IMG/VR virus record: IMGVR_UViG_3300023313_000019
Coordinates: 1 to 36,498 of that record
From: a virus
DNA length: 36,498 nucleotides
Direction: 5' to 3' (one strand)
The notes under the pieces are model-generated. The model was given only the letters and a program-made list of their open reading frames with translations, searched no databases and was not told the origin of the DNA. How positions within the stretch are numbered: position 1 is the first letter of the stretch; every line of letters begins with the position of its first letter. A program made the position numbers and the translations under genes. Positions 27,431 to 35,289 of this stretch are shown in pieces.

Positions 27431-27908
27431 ACAATTACAAGAAGTTGAAAAATCACATAGATGGACTTACTATGTGTTAAATATTTTTGCAACTTCATTT
27501 ATAATATGAACTATATATCATATATTATCTTATTTTTTTATACTTGTAATGCCTTATGCTTATTGGTTTGAGTATGAAAGTGTTGAGCCTATAAAACAAG
27601 AATTTACATTAAATGATAAACCTACATTTATATCAGATACTAATGTAAAAAGACCAGTTGAAATAACTTGGAATGATGTATTGATGTGTGATTACAAAGA
27701 TTGATTATGATATAGGCTTTATAGAAGTCTAACACAAACTTATACATATACAGAAGCTAGAGATTTAATGGAGCCGTGGATATTTAATATTAGATGACCA
27801 TTGTACCCAGCAACTTGTTATATGGAAACCTTTGCTACTGCAAACTTAGAATATTGAGTACATAAAACTCAAACTGTTAGAAGTAAAGAATTTTATTTTG
27901 TAAAATAA
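27411..27908 (+). CDS. Membrane-anchored protein with external domain, 165 aa
   Basis: A basic N-terminus is followed by a hydrophobic region (about residues 21-52, NIFATSFIIGTIYHILSYFF and on), then an external domain of about 110 residues. That domain has two cysteines (LMCDYKDG and PATCYMET) that could form a disulphide. The last part is strand-rich, like an immunoglobulin-type or spanin-like domain. It lies in the lysis cluster and may link or disrupt the envelope; this is inference. Confidence 0.65.
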
Positions 27909-27912
27909 TATT

Positions 27913-28113
27913 ATGAATAGTAAAAAATATAGTCTAAATAAACAAGACTTAAAAAAAGTTATAAGACAAATTATTATAATTTATAGTCCAGTATTATTAT
28001 TATTTTTAAATCAAATACAAGATTGACATTTTGATATGAAAATAGTTTACGCCTTAATTATATCGACTTCAATTGATGTGTTGAGAAGATACTTAAAAGA
28101 TTATACTAAATAA
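27913..28113 (+). CDS. Small membrane protein, holin-like, 66 aa
   Basis: One clear hydrophobic segment (VIRQIIIIYSPVLLLFLNQI) and a weaker second one (VYALIISTSIDVLRRYLK) flank a short turn. The termini are basic. Size, topology and place beside another membrane gene and a peptidase fit a holin or antiholin of the lysis cassette. Confidence 0.65.
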
Positions 28114-28123
28114 ATTTTATATT

Positions 28124-28519
28124 ATGACAGTAGAAGAAGCTATACAGAAATATAAAGATACTTGAATACTAACGGATAAAATGAAGTTAGTATTAAGACA
28201 ATCTTGAATTATTAATTGATTATGACCTATTCATTCTAATTTTTTTGTTAAGGAATTAATAGAGATTATAAAGAATATTTTTATTAAAGAATGAAGATGA
28301 GAGTTTGAAAGTGATGCGATGTATCACGATATTAATTATTATATAGGTTGAAGTGAATTAGATAGAAAAAAAGCTGATTTATGATTTTTTAAAAGATTAA
28401 GTATGGATATTCTTAAATTGAATATATGATTTTTTAAATGATTATATTATCTAGCTTTTTTATATGTTGCTTATAAACAAGTAAGAAAACATTGAACTTT
28501 ATATTTTAACTATAAATAA
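28124..28519 (+). CDS. Phospholipase A2-like protein (tentative), 131 aa
   Basis: The middle reads SDAMYHDINYYIGGSELDRK followed by KADLGFFKRLS. This matches the order of the secreted/viral PLA2 core: a His-Asp dyad in 'DA...HD..Y' and a later 'AD..f' (His-Asp near residues 68-69). Upstream INGLGPIHSNF could stand for the calcium loop. A hydrophobic C-terminal stretch (IGFFKGLYYLAFLYVAY) could associate with membrane. If right, the protein would cleave phospholipids during lysis or entry. The match is by eye and weak in the calcium-loop part. Confidence 0.45.
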
Positions 28520-28520
28520 A

Positions 28521-29348
28521 ATGCCTATAAAAGTAAATTGAGCTTTAGATAAAAGCGATGAGAGAGATTACAAATATTCAGATGTATTTGAGTGAGTAGT
28601 ATGAGCAATACTACCTACTTGAAAGATAATAGATTTATGAACAGATTATCAAAATCAAAGTTTAGAAGAAATAACAAAATATATGTGTGTATTTTATAAT
28701 ACAGCTCATTGAACTAACATATTAAATATTATAGAATGAAGTGAAGTATTTTCTAAATGAAAAGATTTATGATTAGAAGCAATTGATAAATGATTATTAA
28801 ATCCTAAAAGTTGAGCATATATTGTAAACTGACCTAAATTATTAAAGTCTAAGGGGCTTATAAAGTGATATACACTTATTCATACCTTAGAAGAAATAAA
28901 ACACTCCATAGCTCAAAATAAACCTGTTAGCACTTGAAGTAATAAAATAAATTGGAGAGCTTGATTAAAAGCTCCTTATATATTATCTGAATGACCTAGT
29001 TATTGACACGCCTTTTTAATTATTTGATATGATGATGATAAGGAATTATTAACTATAAAGAATAGTTATTGAAAATGAAAGTTTGATAACTGAAAAAACT
29101 ATTTGAAATATAGTGATATATGATTACTATTTAATAGTAAATATTCATTAATAGATAGTGAAGACCCTATTTTAACTTATAAGAAAAAAATTATGGATTG
29201 AATAAATTTAGAAGAAGCAAAAAAAATGTTTGAGCTTTGATATTGGAATTGAGAAAGACCAACAGAGTCTATGTCAAGAGAGGAGGTAATGACTGTTTTG
29301 TCTAGAGTAATGAAAGACTTAGAAAAGAAATTTAACCAAACAAAATAA
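28521..29348 (+). CDS. Papain-like (C1-type) cysteine peptidase
   Basis: The 275-residue protein ends its catalytic domain with SYGHAFLIIGYDDDKELLTI followed by KNSYGKGK, the classic His (H163) and Asn (N181) region of C1 peptidases. The likely nucleophile is C56 in EEITKYMCVFYNTAHGTN, in the expected N-terminal position, though the usual GSCW context is missing. A conserved-type start (LDKSDERDYKYSDVF) precedes it. A helical 70-residue C-terminal tail has no recognised domain. Placed after holin-like genes and before a strong terminator, it may cleave peptidoglycan cross-bridges or host proteins. Nearly all of its glycines are TGA. Confidence 0.78.
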
Positions 29349-29354
29349 TGAAAC

Positions 29355-29381
29355 AAGCTAGAAAATAATCTAGCTTTTTTT
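29355..29381 (+). terminator. Intrinsic terminator after the lysis region
   Basis: AAGCTAGA/TCTAGCTT (29355-29362 with 29369-29376), loop AAATAA, then a run of T to about 29381. It closes the long late transcription unit before the replication region. Confidence 0.88.
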
Positions 29382-29402
29382 GTGAAGTTTGTGTGAGGTT
29401 TC

Positions 29403-29437
29403 TTTACAATGGTATAATTTAATATATAATAAAAGTA
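29403..29437 (+). promoter_or_regulatory. Promoter of a short transcript
   Basis: TTTACA (29403-29408), 16-base spacer and TATAAT (29425-29430) predict a start near 29437. It lies immediately after the late terminator and reads into a short terminated unit ending at 29593. It lacks the A-tract repeats of the next promoter. Confidence 0.6.
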
Positions 29438-29453
29438 TCTTAACTAAGATATT

Positions 29454-29546
29454 ATGAAACATAGAAAACATAGCTCAATAAAGGCGAGTACAAAAGTTGT
29501 ACAATATGAGAAAATAAACAGAATTCAGTTGCTAAGACAACTATAA
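29454..29546 (+). CDS. Very small basic peptide, 30 aa (tentative)
   Basis: A frame reading MKHRKHSSIKASTKVVQYEK then INRIQLLRQL ends with TAA. It has the ATTATG start context used across this genome, and a short hairpin (ATCTTA/TAAGAT, 29437-29450) sits just upstream of it. It is the only frame in a transcript with its own promoter and terminator. No TGA is present. It could equally be a chance frame in a small RNA. Confidence 0.45.
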   Translation: MKHRKHSSIKASTKVVQYEKINRIQLLRQL

Positions 29547-29565
29547 AAATCATTAAAATATAATT

Positions 29566-29593
29566 AGTGTCTATTTTTTAGGCACTTTTTTTT
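29566..29593 (+). terminator. Intrinsic terminator of the 29437 transcript
   Basis: AGTGTCTA/TAGGCACT (29566-29573 with 29579-29586, one G-T pair) closes a five-T loop and is followed by eight T residues. It separates this short unit from the promoter at 29623. Confidence 0.85.
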
Positions 29594-29622
29594 CTTTTAA
29601 AATAAAGGTTTTTTAATGGTTA

Positions 29623-29679
29623 TCTAAAAAAGTCTAAAAAAGTTTTGGTGTTTAAAGAAAAAGTGTTACAATACTTGTG
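29623..29679 (+). promoter_or_regulatory. Early promoter P1 with tandem TCTAAAAAAG boxes
   Basis: Two direct copies of TCTAAAAAAG (29623-29632, 29633-29642) with a 10-base period run into TTGGTG (29645-29650). A 16-base spacer leads to TACAAT (29667-29672). Phased A-tracts at one per helical turn curve DNA and act as an UP element. The start near 29679 serves the gene at 29721. ACTTGTGTATTAAT just downstream of the -10 is shared with P2. Confidence 0.8.
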
Positions 29680-29720
29680 TATTAATAAATTAATACTTTT
29701 ATATTTTAATTAAATAGGTT

Positions 29721-30107
29721 ATGAAATTAAGAGAATTAGAAATAAGTAAATTAGCTCAATTAGAGTTTGATTGCAATGAGATATATAAACTTATTAGATG
29801 ACATTATTATTCTATGAGTTGGGGGTTAAATAGTCCTGCATTATATGAACATACAGTATTAGCATTTAAGGTACAATGATTTATTCATAAAGGTTGGGTA
29901 TATGTTAGTTTAGATTTTGAAGACACTTTTACTTTAACATTATGCAAAAGAAATAGAACAACTATTGTAAAGCAAATTAAAGGGGTATACATAGAAGATT
30001 TAATCACTACCTTAGATGAGAATATAGAAAAAGGTTGTAGTGATGATAAGTATATAGAAAAGGTTAGTAATATTTATAATTTAACTAAAGAAATATGACA
30101 AATATAG
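29721..30107 (+). CDS. Hypothetical protein, 128 aa
   Basis: First gene of the P1 operon. The product begins MKLRELEISKLAQLEFDCNE and has an aromatic middle (GHYYSMSWGLNSPALYEHTV; FIHKGWVYVSLDFEDTFTLT) and an acidic end. No family is recognised. It ends with TAG and overlaps the next gene by 13 bases. Confidence 0.72.
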
Positions 30108-30295
30108 TATATTTTAATTATGAGGATATACATCATATATTCTCTACATACATAAACTGAAACAGAAATGACGCAGTAAAACAAATAAAAGAATTAAAGG
30201 AAGTATTACAAGAAGAAGAATTTATAGAGCAATTAAGTGTTTATAAAAAAGAATTCCAAATAGAGATATTATCTTATTATTTAAAAAATAGTTAA
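30095..30295 (+). CDS. Small acidic hypothetical protein, 66 aa
   Basis: The product is helical and acidic (DAVKQIKELKEVLQEEEFIE; YKKEFQIEILSYYLKNS) with one TGA glycine. Start and stop overlap or abut neighbours. Function unknown. Confidence 0.68.
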
Positions 30296-30296
30296 A

Positions 30297-30443
30297 ATGC
30301 AAAAATACCAAATAACAACTACTTCTATGAGAAAAATAATAGTAACAGCAGGAAGTAGTAAAGAGGCTGAAAAAATAGCAAGTGGACAATTTAAAGATGA
30401 ACACGAAACAGTAATGATGACTTCATCTATGGAAAATTTATAA
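30297..30443 (+). CDS. Very small hypothetical protein, 48 aa
   Basis: The frame reads MQKYQITTTSMRKIIVTAGS, then SKEAEKIASGQFKDEHETVM, and starts one base after the preceding stop. Both glycines are GGA. The 'I.V.A.s..eA...a..G' pattern resembles small strand-helix domains of phage early proteins. Function unknown. Confidence 0.62.
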   Translation: MQKYQITTTSMRKIIVTAGSSKEAEKIASGQFKDEHETVMMTSSMENL

Positions 30444-30458
30444 TTTAACAAAAATATT

Positions 30459-30812
30459 ATGAGAGAAATAAAATTTAGAGCATATTGAAAACATTGATTT
30501 AATGTAAAAAACAATGAAATGATTTATAATTGGGAAAATAGTAGAGAAATGGAAGATGTATGATTTAATTGATGAGAATATTATAAAATTATGCAATACA
30601 TTTGATTAAAAGATAAGAATTGAAAAGAAATATATGAGGGAGATATATTAGAGTGTGATAATATACTATATGAGGTGCAATTTAAAGAATGAACTTTTTA
30701 TTGATATGTCGAGTGAGAAGAAGAATTAGCTATGTTATGATGATATCACTCTTTAAGTTATTGAGCATTTGATATTGAAGAAGTAAAAATTAAAGGAAAT
30801 ATATTTCATTAA
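30459..30812 (+). CDS. YopX family protein
   Basis: The 117-residue protein matches the YopX layout well: MREIKFRAYGKHGFNVKNNE at the start, then KIMQYIGLKDKNGKEIYEGD (the family hallmark 'l.QyTGlkDknGkeIyEGDi'), and GNIFH at the end ('iiGNi.e'). YopX proteins are common in phages of Gram-positive and other bacteria; their function is not established. About a dozen glycines are TGA, including those in the hallmark motif. Confidence 0.88.
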
Positions 30813-30827
30813 TTCTTTTAAAAAAAG

Positions 30828-30862
30828 TTGCTTAATAAGAAAAAATTAATATAATACTAAAG
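30828..30862 (+). promoter_or_regulatory. Promoter of the replisome-organiser operon
   Basis: TTGCTT (30828-30833), 16-base spacer, TATAAT (30850-30855), preceded by TTTTAAAAAAAG, the single-copy form of the A-tract box seen at P1-P3. The start near 30862 coincides with the first pairing segment of the leader RNA. Confidence 0.75.
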
Positions 30863-30949
30863 ACTAAGAGATTAAATGTTCGACAAATTTATTTAAAAAC
30901 TCGTTTTTGCAGGTTCTCTTAGTCGAACAGCCTGCAGGGACGAGTTTTT
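30862..30949 (+). ncRNA. Leader RNA: terminator hairpin with alternative upstream pairings
   Basis: The outer stem AAAAACTCGT/ACGAGTTTTT (30895-30904 with 30940-30949) encloses TGCAGG/CCTGCA (30908-30913 with 30931-30936) and a 17-base loop. The outer stem ends in five T, as a terminator would. Loop bases TCTCTTAGTC (30915-30924) exactly complement GACTAAGAGA at the 5' end of the transcript (30862-30871). Overlapping loop bases GTCGAACA (30922-30929) exactly complement TGTTCGAC (30877-30884). The two loop pairings share three bases and exclude each other, as in a switch. The replisome-organiser gene starts at 30964, so it would be controlled by attenuation. Confidence 0.7.
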
Positions 30950-30963
30950 AACTATTTAAAATT

Positions 30964-31656
30964 ATGAAGAAAACATTTATATTCTATAATGATTGGATAG
31001 ATTATACCGAAGAAATGACATTAGAAGAAAAAGGGTTATTTCTTGAAAGTATACTACTATTTCAACAATGAAAGGAAATCAAAAAAGATTTATGAGGTAT
31101 TAAATTTATCTGGAGTAGAGTTAAAAAACAACTTGAAGATGATAATTATAAATGGAAAAACGAGATAGAGAAGCGAAAAAAAGCAGGTAAACTATGATGA
31201 TTAGCAAAAGCTAGCAAATGAAAGCAAGTGCTAGCAAGTGCTAGCAAGTGAAAGCAACTACTAGCTGATAATGTAAATGTAAATGTAAATGATAATGTAA
31301 ATAATGTTAATAATATATCTAAAGATATAGAGCAAAGCTCTAAAATAATAAAAAAAGATAACAGAGTTTTAGAAATTGATTTAATAATAGAAACATTAAA
31401 AGAATTAAACTGATGAATTATAGATGATAAAGTGCAAGCTCAAAGAAGATATTGAAAACATATAAAAACAAAGTTAGATAAAATGAGTTGATTTAATTGA
31501 GATTATGTTTGATTTATTAAATATATTTATAAAAATTCAGATGAATATAGAAAACAATATTTTAGGAGTGCAGAAAAGTTTTATTATAATATAGCTTGAA
31601 TAATAGCTTGAATAAAAACAAATATGAAGACAAAAATAAAAACAGTATCAATTTAA
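30964..31656 (+). CDS. Replisome organiser / replication initiation protein
   Basis: The N-terminal domain reads KKTFIFYNDWIDYTEEMTLE, then EKGLFLESILLFQQGKEI, typical of phage replication proteins with a DnaD-like or DUF6291-type head that acts on a dimeric winged-helix fold. A low-complexity linker follows (GKLGGLAKASKGKQVLASAS; DNVNVNVNDNVNN), then a C-terminal helical domain (QRRYGKHIKTKLDKMSGFNG; GFIKYIYKNSDEYRKQYF) of a DNA-binding type. The linker DNA carries iterons that may be the origin. The gene has its own promoter and switch-like leader. It should open the origin and load the host helicase. Confidence 0.75.
31211..31320 (+). other. Candidate replication origin (iterons plus AT-rich tract)
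   Basis: Five 10-base units in register, CTAGCAAATG, AAAGCAAGTG, CTAGCAAGTG (twice) and AAAGCAACTA (31211-31260), fit (CT or AA)AGCAARTG. Next come three copies of ATGTAA and then an almost pure AT stretch to about 31320. Iterons inside the initiator gene, next to an AT-rich unwinding region, are the arrangement known from lambda O and lactococcal phage origins. The period of 10 is not a multiple of 3, so the repeat does not simply reflect a repeated peptide. Confidence 0.6.
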
Positions 31657-31674
31657 TTTTTAATTTTAAAGAAA

Positions 31675-32085
31675 ATGTTGTCAAAAAATATAAGAAGCCA
31701 TATAGTTATATTAAGAGATTGAAGAAAGTTTAATATAACACAAGACCAATATTCTACATTAAAACTTGCTAGGCAAGACTTTAAAAGAAATGAGCCTTTA
31801 GAGATAAGAGATGCAGATACGAGAGAATTAGAGTATGATTGAGAAATGTGAGATATTAAAGAATTTCAAGAAAGAAAACAAGACCCTAACTTAGCAGCAG
31901 CAGTTTATGTATGTGATTATGGAACTAGGCATCATATAAGTGAATGAAAAGAATGTGATTGCTGAAAGGATTTTGATTGTATAGGAATTGTTTTTAAGGA
32001 TAGATTAAAAGCAATGTGATATAAAATACATTACAATAGAGATATAACTAGAGAAATGAAAACAGCTTACTTAAATAATATGTAA
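31675..32085 (+). CDS. Hypothetical protein with Cys/His cluster, 136 aa
   Basis: The N-terminal half (RSHIVILRDGRKFNITQDQY) looks like a small DNA-binding fold. The second half holds GTRHHISEGKECDCGKDFDC (two His then C-x-C and C), which could bind zinc, then a basic helix KDRLKAMGYKIHYNRDITRE. It lies between the replisome organiser and recombination genes, so a role in replication is likely by context only. Confidence 0.72.
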
Positions 32086-32087
32086 TT

Positions 32088-32408
32088 ATGAAAATAATAT
32101 GTTCATTACACTCTAAACAAAGAGTAGTTCAAAGAGTGAAGAAAATAAAAACAGAAGAAGAAGCAGAAATATATCTAAAAGATAAATTTAGTAGAATGAT
32201 GACCTGAACCTTTAAATGAGATTTTGTAAGGTATGGAAGATGAAATAGTTGAAATTTTTTTATGTGAACAGGTATACATAGATTTATTTATGAAATAATA
32301 GATAATTGAACATTTAAAATTATAACATACCATATAAAAGATGATAAAAAATATAAAAAATATATGAAAAGTGAAATTAAGAGAATTGAAAGATTATATA
32401 AACATTAA
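32088..32408 (+). CDS. Basic hypothetical protein, 106 aa
   Basis: The product starts MKIICSLHSKQRVVQRVKKI and has a glycine-rich loop (GDFVRYGRGNSGNFFMGTGI) followed by a strongly basic helical end (KKYKKYMKSEIKRIERLYKH). All glycines of the loop except two are TGA. A nucleic-acid binding role is plausible. The 3' end overlaps the next gene by 68 bases. Confidence 0.7.
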
Positions 32409-32511
32409 AATATGAGATAAAATAAAACAAGATTGAAAATCTTATATAGTTTGAACAAATAAAGAATGAAAGTTAATTTTAATTAAATACCCTTTAAAAA
32501 GATATTACTAA
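32341..32511 (+). CDS. Small basic hypothetical protein, 56 aa
   Basis: An alternative frame inside the end of the preceding gene reads MIKNIKNIGKVKLRELKDYI, then NIKIGDKIKQDGKSYIVGTN and KEGKLILIKYPLKRYY. The GDKI...G..YIV pattern is like a small SH3-type beta barrel. Without this frame the stretch 32409-32510 would be empty in a genome with few gaps. It abuts the HNH gene with a one-base overlap. Confidence 0.65.
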
Positions 32512-32780
32512 TGCAAAAACATATTAAAGTATATTTAGATTATTTCTGAATAGATAACCCAGATTATATACAATGTGAGGTGTGTTGAAAAAAAGCTACC
32601 GACATACATCATATTATATTTAGAAGTCATTTTTGAAAGAAAGCTAAACATTTACAAGATAATATATCTAATTTAATTGCACTTTGTAGGCAAGACCATA
32701 ATAAAGCACATTTTAAACAAGAGCCATATTTAACAAAAGAAGATTTACAATTTATTCATAATCAAAATATATGAGAATAA
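32511..32780 (+). CDS. HNH endonuclease
   Basis: The 89-residue protein carries CEVCG (C22, C25), DIHHI (H33, H34), an Asn in DNISNLIALC (N51/N54, C59) and QDHNKAHF (H63, H67), the C-C, HH, N, C-H order of small HNH nucleases. It may nick or cut DNA during packaging, recombination or competition. Its place directly before a RusA gene supports a recombination role. It overlaps the RusA gene by 10 bases. Confidence 0.88.
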
Positions 32781-33112
32781 CACTATTATGAAATCCTTAC
32801 TCTACAAATAATATATATGCAAGGAATTGAAGACATTGATTTATTAAAGCTAAACCTAAAGCTCAAAAAGAAAGTTATATATTACAAGCTAAACAGCAAA
32901 AAACTAGCTTCTATGAGTGAGATATAACTATTGAGGTAGTATTATGGTTTGGAGATAAAAGAAAGAGGGATATAGATAATTATAATAAGTTATGGCTAGA
33001 TGCTTTAAGTGGAGTTATTTATAAAGATGATAAACAAGTAAAAGAATTACATTTATTAAAAATGTATGATAAAGAAAATCCTAGAATAGAATTATTAATT
33101 AATAACTACTAA
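32771..33112 (+). CDS. rusA: RusA-like Holliday junction resolvase
   Basis: The 113-residue protein matches the RusA family: an N-terminal GNPYSTNNIY strand, the catalytic acidic residues in RKRDIDNYNKLWLDALSGVI (D67, D69, D77) and YKDDKQVKELHL (D86, D87). RusA dimers cut four-way junctions at the crossover and resolve recombination and replication intermediates before packaging. It works with the Sak-type annealing protein at 33674. The start codon overlaps the HNH gene. Confidence 0.92.
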
Positions 33113-33312
33113 TGGAAAACTATAAAAGAATACTACTAAAATATACAGATAAAGAATATAATAGAGTAATGGTTAGAGAAGAAAGAACTAAAACAACCTT
33201 ACAATATTTTAAACAATTCAATAGATGAGAGATAGTTCCTAGGTGCCTTAATGAAGATAAAATGTTTAATGCAGGAGATTTATATTATATAAATAAAATA
33301 AGAGAAATATAA
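33112..33312 (+). CDS. Small hypothetical protein, 66 aa
   Basis: The product begins MENYKRILLKYTDKEYNRVM and ends AGDLYYINKIREI, basic in character with one TGA glycine. Start overlaps the RusA stop by one base and the end runs into the tandem boxes of P2. Function unknown. Confidence 0.68.
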
Positions 33313-33364
33313 AAAAGTCTAAAAAAGTTTTGCTTTATGTGTAAAAAAAAGTATACTACTTGTG
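33308..33364 (+). promoter_or_regulatory. Early promoter P2 with tandem A-tract boxes
   Basis: TATAAAAAAG (33308-33317) and TCTAAAAAAG (33318-33327), then TTGCTT (33330-33335), 16-base spacer, TATACT (33352-33357), with ACTTGTGTATTAAT shared downstream with P1. The start near 33364 leaves a leader of about 100 AT-rich bases, in which I see no further gene, before the start at 33461. Confidence 0.8.
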
Positions 33365-33460
33365 TATTAATAATTTAAAAGCTATTTAATAATAAACATT
33401 AAATACAAGTTAGAAAAAATCTTTTAAATAAATACATTTTAATTTTTATAATAATATATT

Positions 33461-33655
33461 ATGGCAAAAGTAATATGGGATACTAATAATTTAGTTGGAG
33501 AAATGTACTCTATAATGAGTAAATTAAAAGATAATTTTGATATACAGGAAGAATATACGGATTTTGATGAATATATCATAGTGAAATTATCAGAAACTTC
33601 AAAAGAAGCTAAAGAATGGCTAGCAGATGATGAAGTAGAAAGTAAGGAAGTTTAA
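33461..33655 (+). CDS. Small acidic protein, 64 aa
   Basis: First gene after P2. The product (MAKVIWDTNNLVGEMYSIMS; then acidic DIQEEYTDFDEYIIVKLSET and a charged tail) is highly acidic and uses no TGA; its single glycine is GGA. Small acidic products immediately behind a strong early promoter are often inhibitors of host nucleases or transcription, but there is no direct evidence for that here. Confidence 0.72.
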   Translation: MAKVIWDTNNLVGEMYSIMSKLKDNFDIQEEYTDFDEYIIVKLSETSKEAKEWLADDEVESKEV

Positions 33656-33673
33656 TTTTTAATTATATAGATT

Positions 33674-34285
33674 ATGAAAGATAACTATTTTAAAACTCTT
33701 AGTTGAGTTAAATGTTCAGTAGATAAAAAAGGACCTCAAAAATTAAATTATATAAGTTGGAGTGAGGCTTGGAGTGAAGTTAAGATGAAATATCCAAATT
33801 CAACTTATGAAAGAATAAGAAATGATGATAAGAGTTATTTATTTAAAAGTGGTACTTGATGAATGTGTGAAGTTGCAGTAACTATTGAATGAATAACACA
33901 TAGTATAGACTTACCAGTATTAGATTATAAAAATCAACCAGTAGCTTATGATAGAATAGATAGTTTTCAAATTAATAAAACATTAATGAGAGCTTTTACT
34001 AAAGCAATAGCAATGCACTGAATATGATTATATGTTTATAGATGAGAAGACCTACCAAATAGTGAAACAGATAAACCTAGAATAGAAAAAAAGAAACCTA
34101 ATTTTACAGAAGCAATATTTGAAGTAATGAAAGAAAAAACAGACTTCAAAGATTATATAGAAGCAAAAACAAAAATAGAACAAAAATATACTTTAGATTT
34201 AAAATTAGCAAAGATAGTAAAGAAATATTATGAAGATAAAGATGAATGAGTGGAGATGAAAGAAGATTGACAGCCCCCATTTTAG
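33674..34285 (+). CDS. Sak-type single-strand annealing protein (DUF1071)
   Basis: The 203-residue protein starts DNYFKTLSGVKCSVDKKGPQ, followed by KLNYISWSEAWSEVKMKYPN. Later come GGMCEVAVTIEGITHSIDLP and the hallmark NQPVAYDRIDSFQINKTLMR with AFTKAIAMHGIGLYVYRGED. This is the Sak/Rad52-like annealing family. It binds single strands and pairs them for phage recombination and repair, working with the RusA resolvase upstream and the Gp157-like protein downstream. It ends with a charged tail QPPF and TAG. Confidence 0.9.
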
Positions 34286-34301
34286 TATTAATTAAATAAT
34301 T

Positions 34302-34736
34302 ATGAATAATATTAGCACTACACCTTGATTAATAAGTGAATTATCAAGAATAAAAAGTAAAACACTTGAATATAAAGCATTAGTTTCTAAATTGGAACTA
34401 GAATTAAGTGAAAGTGAATTAATGAAAAGAATAAATAAATGAAAAGATTTATTAAAAGAATTAGCAGAACAAGAGATAACACTTAAAAATCAATGAATAG
34501 AAATATTACAAAAATCTTGAATAGATAAATTTGAAGCAAATTGAATTAAAGTAAGATTAAAAAATAGTATTTGAAGATTAGTAATTGAAGATGACAGTAA
34601 ACTAGATGATTATAAAAAAGAAAAAGTAACAATTACGATAGATAAAAAAGCTATCAAAGAAGATTTAAAAGAATGATTAATAATTGAATGAGTTAAAATA
34701 GAACAAGATGTTACTTTAGAAATTAAATATAGTTAA
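34302..34736 (+). CDS. Siphovirus Gp157-like protein
   Basis: Helices at the N-terminus lead to the family's C-terminal part, KVRLKNSIGRLVIEDDSKLD, followed by VTITIDKKAIKEDLKEGLII and EGVKIEQDVTLEIKYS, close to the Gp157 end ('v.iddeskiP..y......t.dkkaIkealk.G..v.ga.l...ltIk'). Family members are encoded beside single-strand annealing proteins. Here it follows the Sak-type gene by 16 bases. Function in the family is not firmly known. Confidence 0.8.
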
Positions 34737-34737
34737 G

Positions 34738-34959
34738 ATGAGCAATATAGAATATATATTAAATAATTTAATAACTGAAAGAGAAAAAGATATTTATTTA
34801 ATGAGATTAGATAAAATAAAATATGATGACATAGCAAAAAAACATAAGATTAGTAATCCTAGAGCACAACAAATATTTAGAAGAACAGATGAAAAAGTAA
34901 AAGAGTGTTTATTAAGATTTAAAGATATAAAATGTAGTGAATTTAAAAAAATAATCTAA
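34738..34959 (+). CDS. Sigma-70 region 4-like regulator, 73 aa
   Basis: The whole protein corresponds to a sigma region-4 helix-turn-helix: LITEREKDIYLMRLDKIKYD, then DIAKKHKISNPRAQQIFRRT, and a final helix ('l...er.i...r.....yeeIa...gis..rv.qi...a'). Without a region 2 it cannot be a full sigma factor. It may contact RNA polymerase as an anti-sigma, co-sigma or promoter-appropriating factor. The A-tract promoters are possible targets. No glycine is present. Confidence 0.78.
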   Translation: MSNIEYILNNLITEREKDIYLMRLDKIKYDDIAKKHKISNPRAQQIFRRTDEKVKECLLRFKDIKCSEFKKII

Positions 34960-34965
34960 ATAATT

Positions 34966-35280
34966 ATGCAATTTAATGAATTAGCACACCAGTTATATGA
35001 GAAAGGGAAAGAATATGCTAGCGTAAGAGCAAAGAGTGAAATGTTATCAGAGAGTAAAAAATCTGTTATAGCAAGTATAGCTTCTAAATATGAATGAAGT
35101 GAAGCAACTAAAGAAAGAATTGCAAGAGCTAGTGATAAATTTAAGGAATATCTTTGACAAGTCCAACAAGTAAGACAAATGGAACTAGAGTTAAAGTATG
35201 AGATAGATAGTATTACAATGCAATTTGAATATTACAGAAGTATGAATTCTGTAAGAAAAAAAGAAGCTAATATTTTATAA
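34966..35280 (+). CDS. Helical hypothetical protein, 104 aa
   Basis: An almost entirely helical, charged protein (LAHQLYEKGKEYASVRAKSE; KKSVIASIASKYEGSEATKE; LELKYEIDSITMQFEYYRSM). It has the feel of recombination-module accessory proteins found beside Gp157/Sak genes. Family not recognised. Confidence 0.73.
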
Positions 35281-35289
35281 AAAAGAATT

